Shown piece by piece: positions 17,711 through 26,400 of a stretch of DNA of 64,000 bases. Position 1 is the first letter of the stretch. Every line of letters begins with the position of its first letter. Source of the stretch: Mycetocola_B reblochoni (lineage in GTDB: Bacteria > Actinomycetota > Actinomycetes > Actinomycetales > Microbacteriaceae); assembly GCF_003667525.1 (NCBI RefSeq), contig NZ_RCUW01000002.1, forward strand, positions 186,001 through 250,000, given 5' to 3'. The notes below the pieces were generated by a model. The model worked only from the letters and a program-made list of their open reading frames with translations, had not been told where the DNA came from and searched no databases. A program made the position numbers and the translations under genes.

Positions 17711-18513
17711 GCGGCTCGCTTCGCACCCGCGGCCTTCACGTCGAGCTCGGCGGCCGCACCGTCCTGGGCTCGGTCGACCTCGACATCGCCGACGGCGCGA
17801 CGACCGCGGTCATCGGGCCCAACGGCTCGGGCAAGTCGACCCTGCTGCGCTGCCTCGCGCGGCTGCAGCGCCACGACGGCAGCGTCACCCTCGACGGCGA
17901 GGAGGTCGGACGGATGCGGCCGCGCGCCTTCGCCCGCCGTGTCGCCCTGCTCCCCCAGTCGCCCGTCGCCCCGGAGAACCTGACCGTCACCGATCTGGTG
18001 TCCCGAGGCCGTGACCCGCACCGGCGCTGGTACGACCAGTGGTCGGTCGCCGACGAGCGGGAGGTCGCCGAGGCGATCCGACGCACCGGACTGGAGCCGC
18101 TCGCCGACCGCGCGCTCGACACGCTCTCCGGCGGCCAGCGGCAGCGGGCCTGGATCGCGCTCGCCCTGGCTCAGTCGGCCGAGGTCCTGCTTCTGGACGA
18201 GCCGACGACCTACCTCGACGTCGCGCACCAGCTCGAGGTCCTCGAGACGGTCGCGGACATCCAGCGCGAGCGCGGCATCACCGTCGTCATGGTGCTGCAC
18301 GACCTCGCCCTCGCGGCGGCGCACGCCGACCGCATCGTCGCGGTCCACGAGGGACGCGTCGCCGCTGCGGGACCGGCGGCCGAGGTCGTCGACCCCGCGC
18401 TGCTCCGCGACGTCTTCGACATCGAGGCCTCGCTGCTGACCGACCCGCGCACGGGACGTCCCGTCGTCGTCCCGCACCGCGCGCTGCACACGCCAGAGGA
18501 CGGGCACGAGTGA
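17707..18513 (+). CDS. Siderophore ABC transporter ATPase (FepC/FecE-like)
   Basis: Cytosolic ATPase of the second iron importer, 268 residues. Walker A GPNGSGKST lies near residue 38, the Q-loop region VALLPQSPVAPENLTV near 80, the signature LSGGQRQRAWIALAL near 140, Walker B VLLLDEPTTYLD near 160 and the switch region MVLHDLALAAAHADR near 195. The ATG at 17707 overlaps the permease stop. The TGA overlaps the GTG of a GntR-type gene, which joins a regulator to the operon. Confidence 0.94.
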   Translation: MSGSLRTRGLHVELGGRTVLGSVDLDIADGATTAVIGPNGSGKSTLLRCLARLQRHDGSVTLDGEEVGRMRPRAFARRVALLPQSPVAPENLTVTDLVSRGRDPHRRWYDQWSVADEREVAEAIRRTGLEPLADRALDTLSGGQRQRAWIALALAQSAEVLLLDEPTTYLDVAHQLEVLETVADIQRERGITVVMVLHDLALAAAHADRIVAVHEGRVAAAGPAAEVVDPALLRDVFDIEASLLTDPRTGRPVVVPHRALHTPEDGHE

Positions 18514-19253
18514 GCGCGACGGGGCGGGGCCGGAGGGAGGGCGGTGTCGTCGGCGGCCCGCGCAGCGTCACCGAGATCGCCGTCACCGCGCTCCGCGGCC
18601 GCATCCTCTCCGGAGCGCTGGCCCAGGGCCAGCACATCGGCGAGCAGGCGACAGCCGACGGGCTCGGCGTCAGCAGGGCCGCCCTCAGGGAGGCGCTGCG
18701 CGTGCTCGAACGCGACGGGCTCGTCGTCACGGTTCCCCGCGCGGGGAGCCGTGTCGTCACGCTCAGCCTCCGCGACGCCTACGAGATCGTCACGCTGCGC
18801 GAGCACCTCGAACGCCTGGCCGTCGAGCACGGCGTCCCCCGTCCCGTCCCGCGTGCGCTGGCGGCCATGGAGCGGGCGGTCGCCGGCATGGAGCTCACCG
18901 CAACGCGGGGGGACGAGTCGCGCGCGGCCGCCGACGGCGTCGCCTTCCACCTGGCGTTGCTCGGGCTGCCCGGCCACCGCCAGCTGCTGGCGGCCTTCGC
19001 CGTGATCGAGCAGCCGCTCGGCCTGCTCATGGGGCTGAACCGGCGCGCGTCCGCCCGATCGGAGAGTCTCGCGGACCGGGCGGCGCGGCACCGCCGGGTG
19101 CTCGAGCTCGTCCACGACGGCGACCCGCTGGCGGTCCTCGCCGAGCTCGGCTCCCACCCGACGACCGGCTTCCTCGAGGCGGGGGTGCTGCCGGACGACG
19201 ACGCCGACGAGGCGGTGCTGTCCTGGCGCGCGGCGCGCACGCAGCGCCGCTGA
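18510..19253 (+). CDS. GntR-family regulator, FadR/VanR (FCD) subgroup
   Basis: Transcription regulator of 247 residues. The winged helix-turn-helix is at about 15-85: AVTALRGRILSGALAQGQHI, then EQATADGLGVSRAALREALR and the wing VTVPRAGSRVVTL. The C-terminal FCD ligand domain (about 95-230) shows the helix bundle DAYEIVTLREHLERLAVEHG and histidines in FHLALLGLPGHRQLL and RAARHRRVLEL that commonly bind metal in this domain. The GTG at 18510 overlaps the ATPase stop (GTGA). It may control this operon or the glutaminase operon that starts 109 bases downstream. No ligand can be named. Confidence 0.88.
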   Translation: MSATGRGRREGGVVGGPRSVTEIAVTALRGRILSGALAQGQHIGEQATADGLGVSRAALREALRVLERDGLVVTVPRAGSRVVTLSLRDAYEIVTLREHLERLAVEHGVPRPVPRALAAMERAVAGMELTATRGDESRAAADGVAFHLALLGLPGHRQLLAAFAVIEQPLGLLMGLNRRASARSESLADRAARHRRVLELVHDGDPLAVLAELGSHPTTGFLEAGVLPDDDADEAVLSWRAARTQRR

Positions 19254-19362
19254 TCGTGCCGCGGTGACGGGGAGGACTATCCTGGCCCCGACCGCCCACC
19301 CACCGGAATCGCCGCCCCCGCCGCCGATCCCTCGGCCCCGGGGGTGCGGGAAGCAGGAACGC

Positions 19363-20373
19363 ATGGACCTCGACGTCACCGGTGTCCCGCAGCTGGCCGC
19401 CACGGGAACGCTCCCCCCTGCGGCGACGTGCACCGACCTCGTCGCCGACGCCTACGCGCACGCCCTGCGCCACCGCGAGGGCTCCGTCGCCGACTACATC
19501 CCCGCCCTCGCCTCCGCCGACCCGGACGCCTTCGGGCTGAGCGTGATCGAGGTCGACGGCGGGGTGCACGAGCGGGGCGACACCCGGCAACGGTTCTCCA
19601 TCCAGTCCATCTCGAAGGCCTTCGTCTACGCGCTGCTGTGCGAGGCGGTCGGCCACGAGCAGGCCCTGGCCGTCGTCGGCGTCAACAACAGCGGCCTGGC
19701 GTTCAACTCCGTCGTCGCCATCGAGCTGAACGACGGCCACCCGATGAACCCGATGGTCAACGCGGGGGCGCTGGCCACCACGGCGCTCGTGCCCGCCGCC
19801 GACGCCGCGGAGCGCTGGAGCATCATCCACGACGGCCTGTCCCGCTTCGCCGGGCGCGAGCTCAGCGTCGACGAGGCCGTCTACCGCTCCGAGACGCAGA
19901 CCAACCACCGCAACGCGGCCATCGCGCAGCTGCTCACCAGCTACGGCAGGATCCGCGAGGACCCGGCCGAGGTCGTCGACGTCTACACCCGGCAGTGCTC
20001 GCTCCTCGTCGACGCGCACGACCTCGCCGTGATGGCCGCCACCCTCGCCGACGGCGGCGTGAACCCGGTGACCGGCGCCCGGGTCGTGACCGCGGACGTC
20101 GCCAGGGACACCCTCGCCGTGATGGCCGCGTCCGGCCTCTACGAGAACTCAGGGGAATGGCTGTTCGAGGTCGGGCTCCCCGGCAAGTCGGGCGTCGCCG
20201 GGGGGCTCGTGAGCGTCGCCCCCGGCAAGGCGGGCATCGCCGCGTACGCTCCCCCTCTCGACGCCGCGGGCAACAGCGTGAGGGGCCAGATCGCGACCGC
20301 GTACCTGTCCCGCGCCCTCGGCCTGAACATCTTCGCCTCCGCCCCCTCGCCCTCCTGGAAGGACGCACGATGA
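19363..20373 (+). CDS. glsA: Glutaminase (GlsA family)
   Basis: Hydrolyses glutamine to glutamate and ammonia in the cytosol, using a serine beta-lactamase-like fold. The 336-residue length is near the family norm of about 310. The catalytic Ser-x-x-Lys is in FSIQSISKAFVYALL near residue 75. Substrate residues are visible in NPMVNAGALATTALVP and SETQTNHRNAAIAQLL, and the closing region is GLPGKSGVAGGLVSVAPGKA. The ATG at 19363 was preferred over a longer frame that lacks homology. The stop overlaps the ATG of the MFS transporter (ATGA). TATCCT at about 19278 could be its -10. Confidence 0.93.
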   Translation: MDLDVTGVPQLAATGTLPPAATCTDLVADAYAHALRHREGSVADYIPALASADPDAFGLSVIEVDGGVHERGDTRQRFSIQSISKAFVYALLCEAVGHEQALAVVGVNNSGLAFNSVVAIELNDGHPMNPMVNAGALATTALVPAADAAERWSIIHDGLSRFAGRELSVDEAVYRSETQTNHRNAAIAQLLTSYGRIREDPAEVVDVYTRQCSLLVDAHDLAVMAATLADGGVNPVTGARVVTADVARDTLAVMAASGLYENSGEWLFEVGLPGKSGVAGGLVSVAPGKAGIAAYAPPLDAAGNSVRGQIATAYLSRALGLNIFASAPSPSWKDAR

Positions 20374-22004
20374 GCACGACCGCAGCCCCCGCCCCCGCCG
20401 CCGACACGGCCGAGCGCACCTCCTGGGTGCCGATGATCGGCCTCTTCCTTGCCCAGATCCTGATGTCCTACAACGTCGCCGCGCTCCCGGTGTCGCTCGG
20501 CGGGATGGTGAGCGACTTCGACGTGCCGGCGACGGACGTGAGCACCGCGATCGTGACCTACGGTCTCGTCGTGGCCGCGCTGGTCATGGTCGGGGCAAAG
20601 CTGGGCCAGCGGGTGGGCTGGGTGATCATGTTCCGGCTCGTCGTCGCCCTGTTCGCCGTCTCGGCGCTCATGATGATCCTCGCCCCGGGCGTCGGCTGGG
20701 TGATCGCCGCGCAGGCGATCGCCGGAGCCTCGGCGGCGATCATCGTGCCGAGCCTGGTGGCGCTCATCGCCGAGAACTACCGTGGGGCCCAGCAGGCGAC
20801 GGCGATCGGATCGCTCGGCTCGGCCAGGGCCCTGGCCGGAGTGACGGCGTTCCTGCTCGGCGGGACCCTGGCGACCCTCGTCGGCTGGCGTCCGGTGTTC
20901 GTCGTGGTGCTCGTCCTGGCGGTCGCCGTGTTCGCCCTCAGCTTCCGGCTCCGCTCGGACCGCGGCGACGCCGGCATCCGGATCGACCTCGTCGGCGCCG
21001 TGCTGATCGGCGCCGGCATCGTCGCGCTGACGCTCGGGATCAACAACATCAACCGCTGGGGCCTGCTGCGCGCGGAGCCGGACGCGCCGTTCGACGTCAT
21101 CGGCCTGTCCCCCGCCCCCGTGCTCATCGTCGTCGGCGTCATCATCGTCCAGGCCTTCTTCCTGTGGACCAAGCGCCGGACCGCCAGGGGGCGCGTCCCC
21201 CTGGTCAGCCTCACCGTCTTCGGCTCCTCGCGGGAGCGCGCGGCCGTGTACGCGATGTTCGTCGTCGTCGCGCTCGAGGCCGCCCTGAACTTCACCGTCC
21301 CGCTCTACATCCAGATCGTCCAGGGCAGGACCCCGTTCGACACCTCGATGGCGATGCTGCCGTTCAACCTGACCGTATTCGTGACGGCGATGCTCGTCGT
21401 CCGCTTCTACCGACGTTTCAGCCCCCGCGCCATCGGCATGTTCTCGTTCTGTCTGACCACCGTCGCCCTGGTGTGGCTGGCGTTCGTCGTCACCAACAAC
21501 TGGGAGACGCTGCCGACCATCCTCGGCCTGTTCGTGTTCGGCGTCGGCCAGGGCGCCCTCGTGACGCTCGTGTTCAACGTGCTCGTCACGGCCGCGCCGA
21601 AGGAGCTCGCCGGCGATGTCGGGTCCGTGCGCGGCACGACCCAGAACCTCGCGGGGGCGGTCGGCACCGCGGTGGCCGGGGCGCTCCTGGTCGGCATCCT
21701 CAGCGTCAACGTGACGAGCGCACTGGCCAGCACCGTCGACCTGCCGCCGGAGATCGTCGGCCAGGCCGAGATCGACTCCGGCAGCTTCGTGTCCAACGAC
21801 CAGCTGGCCGCGGCCCTGGAGGGGACGGACGCCACCCCGGAGCAGGTGCAGGCCTTCGTCACCGTGAACGAGCAGGCGCGACTGTCGGCGCTGAAGCTCG
21901 GGCTTCTCATCCTGGCGGGGGTCAGCGCCCTCGCGATCCTGCCGGCCAGCCGGCTGCCGAACGTCCGCAGGCACGAGATCCCCGACCCGGCCCCGCGCCG
22001 CTGA
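20370..22004 (+). CDS. MFS transporter, probably 14-helix DHA2 type
   Basis: Integral membrane secondary transporter of 544 residues. The chain starts MSTTAAPAPAADTAERTSWV and then shows about fourteen hydrophobic segments, with GASAAIIVPSLVALIAENYR in the region where the motif C/antiporter signature is expected. A loop of about 60 residues (near 460-520, QAEIDSGSFVSNDQLAAALE) lies between the last helices, as in DHA2 drug exporters. Start and glutaminase stop overlap as ATGA. Substrate is unknown. The coupling to glutaminase suggests a link to glutamine, glutamate or ammonia, in analogy to glutaminase-antiporter pairs, though those antiporters belong to another family. Confidence 0.88.
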   Translation: MSTTAAPAPAADTAERTSWVPMIGLFLAQILMSYNVAALPVSLGGMVSDFDVPATDVSTAIVTYGLVVAALVMVGAKLGQRVGWVIMFRLVVALFAVSALMMILAPGVGWVIAAQAIAGASAAIIVPSLVALIAENYRGAQQATAIGSLGSARALAGVTAFLLGGTLATLVGWRPVFVVVLVLAVAVFALSFRLRSDRGDAGIRIDLVGAVLIGAGIVALTLGINNINRWGLLRAEPDAPFDVIGLSPAPVLIVVGVIIVQAFFLWTKRRTARGRVPLVSLTVFGSSRERAAVYAMFVVVALEAALNFTVPLYIQIVQGRTPFDTSMAMLPFNLTVFVTAMLVVRFYRRFSPRAIGMFSFCLTTVALVWLAFVVTNNWETLPTILGLFVFGVGQGALVTLVFNVLVTAAPKELAGDVGSVRGTTQNLAGAVGTAVAGALLVGILSVNVTSALASTVDLPPEIVGQAEIDSGSFVSNDQLAAALEGTDATPEQVQAFVTVNEQARLSALKLGLLILAGVSALAILPASRLPNVRRHEIPDPAPRR

Positions 22005-22028
22005 GCCCGGCACCCCTGCCGCCTCCCG

Positions 22029-22082
22029 GTGACGTGATGGCGCCCCGCATCCCGATCGGGGTGCGGGGCGCCATCACGTCAC
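22029..22082. terminator. 54-base near-perfect inverted repeat between convergent genes
   Basis: The left arm starts GTGACGTGATGGCGCCCCGC and the right arm is its complement ending ATCACGTCAC. The only imperfect pair is one T-G. The centre is the palindrome CCCGATCGGG. It lies 24 bases after the MFS stop and 22 bases before the end of manC on the other strand, so it can end both transcripts. No U-tract is present. Confidence 0.85.
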
Positions 22083-22104
22083 GGCCGCGCTCGATGCGCC
22101 GCGA

Positions 22105-23220
22105 TCAGAGCACCTCGTCCCGCCCGGAGAGCTTGAGCGCGTCGACGACGCTCTTCACCCGCTGCGCGTTGTCGCTCGTGGTGACCAGGAGGGCGTCAGG
22201 GGTGTCCACGACGACGATGTTCTGAACGCCGACGAGGCTGATGATCCGGTGCGACTGGCTGACGACGATGCCGCTGGAGGCGTCGGAGAGGATGCGGGCG
22301 TTCTCCCCGAGGATGGCGAGGTCCGTCTTGCGCCCGTTCGAGTTCAGCTTCGCGACGGAGGCGAAGTCGCCGACGTCGTCCCAGTCGAAGTGGCCGGGCA
22401 CGACGGCGAGACGGCCGCTCGCCGCGGCGGGCTCGGCCACCGAGTAGTCGATGGCGATCTTCTTCAGCGTCGGCCAGAGCCGGTCGACCGCCCGCCCCCT
22501 CGTCGCCGGATCGTCCCAGGCCGCCGCGAGCTCCAGCACGGACGCGTGCAGTGCGGGCTCGTTGCGTTCCAGCTCCGCGAGGAGCACGTCGGCACGGCTG
22601 ATGAACATGCCCGCGTTCCAGAGGTAGTCGCCGCCGGACAGGTAGCGCTTCGCGGTCGCCGCGTCGGGCTTCTCGACGAACTCCCGCACCGCGTGGGCGC
22701 TCGGTGCGTCCGCCTGGCCGAGGGGGTCGCCGACGTGGATGTAGCCGAAGCCGATCGCCGGCTCGCTCGGGGTGATGCCGATCGTGGCGATGTAGCCGGC
22801 CTCGGCCACCCTGATCGCCTCGGTCACGGACTGACGGAAGAGACGGTCGCCCCTGATGACGTGATCGGCGGCGAAGGACCCGACGATCACCCCCGGCTCG
22901 CGACGCTCGAGGATCGCCGCGGCGAGGGCGATCGCGACCGTCGAGTCCCTGGGGTCGGCCTCGAGCACGATGTTCTCGTCGGCGAGCTCGGGGAGCTGCC
23001 CCTCGACGGCGGCCCGGTGGGCTCTGCCGGTCACAACCATGATGCGGTCGTCGCCGTTGAGCGGGGCGAGCCGCTCCCAGGTGGCCCGCAGCAGGGTCCG
23101 GCCGGAGCCGGTCAGGTCGTGCAGGAACTTGGGGGCGTCCGCGCGGGACAGCGGCCACAGCCGTGAACCGATGCCGCCGGCGGGGATGATGCTGTAGAAG
23201 CGCTCGAGCGGAGAGGTCAT
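22105..23220 (-). CDS. manC: Mannose-1-phosphate guanylyltransferase
   Basis: Makes GDP-mannose from mannose-1-phosphate and GTP for mannosylated glycolipids, glycoproteins and polysaccharides. The product has 371 residues, the single-domain size without the isomerase half found in longer ManC/AlgA proteins. The nucleotidyltransferase signature PAGGIGSRLWPLSRADAPKF is at residue 13. FAADHVIRGD carries the metal-binding Asp, and FVEKPDAATAKRYLSGGDYL with NAGMF forms the sugar site. It is monocistronic here, between the siderophore/glutaminase block and the GH92 genes. In related genomes I recall it sitting close to sdhCDAB. Confidence 0.94.
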   Translation of the reverse strand: MTSPLERFYSIIPAGGIGSRLWPLSRADAPKFLHDLTGSGRTLLRATWERLAPLNGDDRIMVVTGRAHRAAVEGQLPELADENIVLEADPRDSTVAIALAAAILERREPGVIVGSFAADHVIRGDRLFRQSVTEAIRVAEAGYIATIGITPSEPAIGFGYIHVGDPLGQADAPSAHAVREFVEKPDAATAKRYLSGGDYLWNAGMFISRADVLLAELERNEPALHASVLELAAAWDDPATRGRAVDRLWPTLKKIAIDYSVAEPAAASGRLAVVPGHFDWDDVGDFASVAKLNSNGRKTDLAILGENARILSDASSGIVVSQSHRIISLVGVQNIVVVDTPDALLVTTSDNAQRVKSVVDALKLSGRDEVL

Positions 23221-23396
23221 GGGGTCAGCCTAGCCACCCCGTGCGTTCCCGCTTCCCCCGCGCTGTGCGGGAATCAGCGCGTCCGGTGGTGGGGGCCAAG
23301 CGCCACCGCCGTGGCCCCGGCCGCACGACCACCCGCAGGGTCCCGCGTGGCGACTGACCACAGGCGCACGTCCGAAACTGCGTGCGGAAGAGCCGA

Positions 23397-23411
23397 TTGA
23401 CAACGCTGTCA
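23397..23411 (+). promoter_or_regulatory. LacI-type operator upstream of the GH92 genes
   Basis: TGACA-ACGC-TGTCA (23398-23411) is a perfect inverted repeat with the central CG step and outer TG...CA pattern of LacI/GalR-family operators. It overlaps TTGACA (23397-23402), a consensus -35, so a bound repressor would block the promoter. A -10 is not clear in the bases that follow. It lies 70 bases before the GH92 start. The rest of 23221-23480 shows nothing else. Confidence 0.65.
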
Positions 23412-23480
23412 TATGGCTGCGACACTTCCGATCAGGCACGACGACGTGCCGATCACGACGACGTGCCACAGGGGATTCCT

Positions 23481-26400
23481 ATGCGACTGACGACATCTGA
23501 ACGACCCCCGACGCGATCACGCCGACGAGCACTGCGCGCAGGGATCGGCATGATCGCCGCGGTGACGGTGGGCGTGACCGGGGCCGTCACACCGGCCCAG
23601 GCCGTTGAGGAACAGACTCCCCTCACGGACTTCGTGAACCCGTTCATCGGCACTCAGGACGACGGCAACACCTACCCCGGTGCGAGCGTGCCGTTCGGCA
23701 TGGTGCAGTTCTCTCCCGACAACGGCCACAACGTGGGCTACGACTACGGGAATGACCGCATCCGCGGGTTCTCCCTCGTCCACCTCTCCGGCGTCGGCTG
23801 CGGTCTCGGCGGCCTGCTGCCGGTGCTGCCGACGACCGGAGTGCCGTCGGCCACGACATACCAGGACTACGCCCTCGGCTACAGCCATGACGACGAAGAG
23901 GCCGAGCCCGGCTACTACCGGGTGGGCCTGCAGGCGCCAGCCGGAACGATCCAGGCCGAGCTCACCGCGACGGCCCACACCGCGGTGCAGCGTTACAGCT
24001 TCCCCGAGACCGCGGAGGCGACGGTGCTGATCAACGCCAGTCAGGCGCTGAACTCCGTCGAGTCGTCCACGGTGCGCATCGTCGACGCGCGGACGGTCGA
24101 GACCGCCATCACCTCACGCGGGTTCTGCCAGGACACGCAGCCGTTCACCGTCTATGCCCGCACCACCTTCGATCGCGACATCCTCGCGTCGGGGACCTGG
24201 AGCGGCGACAGCGTCGCGGCCGGTTCCGACGCCGCCGAGGGCCAGCGCGTCGGCGCGTACGTCACCTTCGACGCACGCGACGACAGCGACGTCGAGGCGG
24301 TCACCGCCCTGAGCTATGTCGATCCGGCCGGCGCACGCGCGAATCAGGACGCCGAGACGGCGACGTTCGACGAGGCACGCCTGGACGCGACGTCGCAGTG
24401 GGAGGAGCGCCTGGCCGCCGTTCAGGTGCCCACCGGAGACGCGGCCGACGCACGGGTCTTCTACTCGGCGCTGTACCGCAGCTTCCTGGCGCCGAACACG
24501 GGCACCGACGTCGACGGACGGTACCGCGGCTGGGATGGTGCCGTGCACCTGGCCGAGGGCTTCACCTACTACCAGAACTTCTCACTCTGGGACACCTATC
24601 GCACCCAGCAGCAGTTGCTGTATCTGCTGGCCCCCGGCGAGTCGAGGGACATGGCGATCTCCGTCGTGACGGCCGGCGAGCAGCTGGGCTGGCTGCCGAG
24701 ATGGGGCTACGGGCCCGTGGAGACCAACGTCATGACCGGTGATCCGGGGACGGCGTTCCTGGTCAGCGCCTGGAACCAGGGGCTGCTGACAGGCTATGAA
24801 GAGCGTGCCTACGCGGTGCTCTCGCACAACGCCGACAACACCCCGGACACGTCATCCGTGGCGAACGGTCGCGCAGGCAACCCCGTCTACCTCACGGACG
24901 GCTACGTCCCGCACGAGCCGTCAGAGAACGGCCGGCCCGGGGACTACGATCTGCACCACGGGGCCTCCGCGACCCTCGAGTACGCGCTCTCGGACGCGCT
25001 CCTGTCGACCATGGCCTCCGCCCTCGGACACCACGAGGACGCTGAGCGCTACGCCGCACGTGGCGAGAACTACCGGTCGATCTTCGATGAGACCACGGGC
25101 AGTTTCCGCGCTCGCGACCGATCAGGCTTCTTCATCGGAGACCCGGACCCCGCTCAGGCCACGGGCTTCCATGAGGGCACAGCGGTGCAGTACCAGTGGC
25201 TCGTGCAGCAGGACGTCCCCGGCCTCATGGAGCTGCTCGGAGGGCGCGCCGAGACGGGGAAGCGCCTCGACGAATTCTTCGCATTCGACCGGCTGCAGGC
25301 CGATCCGGAGGGGACGGCGCGCGACGTGTGGGTCAACGGCACCTACTCGTACTACGGCCAGCACACCTACAACCCGAACAACGAGCCCGATCTGCACGCC
25401 CCCTACCTCTACCAATGGACCGGTCAGCCGTGGAAGACGACGGACGTCGTCCGCGCTGCGCTGACGCTGTTCACCGACGGCCCGACGGGCGTGACGGGGA
25501 ACGACGACCTGGGAACGATGTCCGCGTGGTACGTCCTCTCAGCCATGGGCGTCTATCCGATCGTGCCGGGCTCCGACGTCTGGGGGTTGTCGACCCCGGC
25601 GTTCGAGAGCGTGGACATCGCCCTGGATGCCGAGTGGTTCGGCCAGGAGAGTCTGAGCCTGCGCGCCCCAGGGCTGACCGACGACAACCGCTACATCCAG
25701 TCCGTGACGGCCTCCTCCGGGCTCGGCGCCGTCGACCGCAGCTATCTGTCCGGTGAGGAGCTGATCTCGGCGGGGACGCTCACCGTCGAGGTCGGCCGGA
25801 CCCCGTCTCCCTGGGCGACCGATGACGGCTCGGCACCCGGAGCGCTCGTGTCGACGGACGCCAGCCCCGTCCGCCTCCACGCCCGACTGGCACCCCCGCA
25901 CACCGCGGTGGAGGCGGGCGGCACAGCCGCCATGTCTGTGGACGTGCAGGTTCAGGGCAGGGGTGACGTCTCCGGGAGCATCCGTGTGGAGGGTTCGGCC
26001 GAGGTGGCGGCAGTGGTGGACGAGGTCGCCTGGACGCTCTCCCCCACGGGGTCCCCGATCTCCACGCGGGTCCCGGTCACCGTGGCCGTTCGGCCCGGCG
26101 TCGTCGCCGGCACCTACCCGATCACGGTGCACGTGTCAGAAGACTCCGGCACCAGCGTGGAGGTGGAGACCACCGTCACGGTGGCGGACACCTCCTGGCT
26201 GTCCACGCATTTCGACAACGTCGGCATCGGCGACGCACGTCAGGGCAACGCCGACTTCGATGGGCAGGGGCACTATCTGCTCCGCGACGCGCTCGCCGAA
26301 CAGGGGTTCGTGCAGGGCGCAGCGGGAGTGGTCCCGGACACGTCCTCCGTGTTCGTCGTCCCCGCCGTCGAGTCCGGTGCGCCGGACAACGTTCTGGCGA

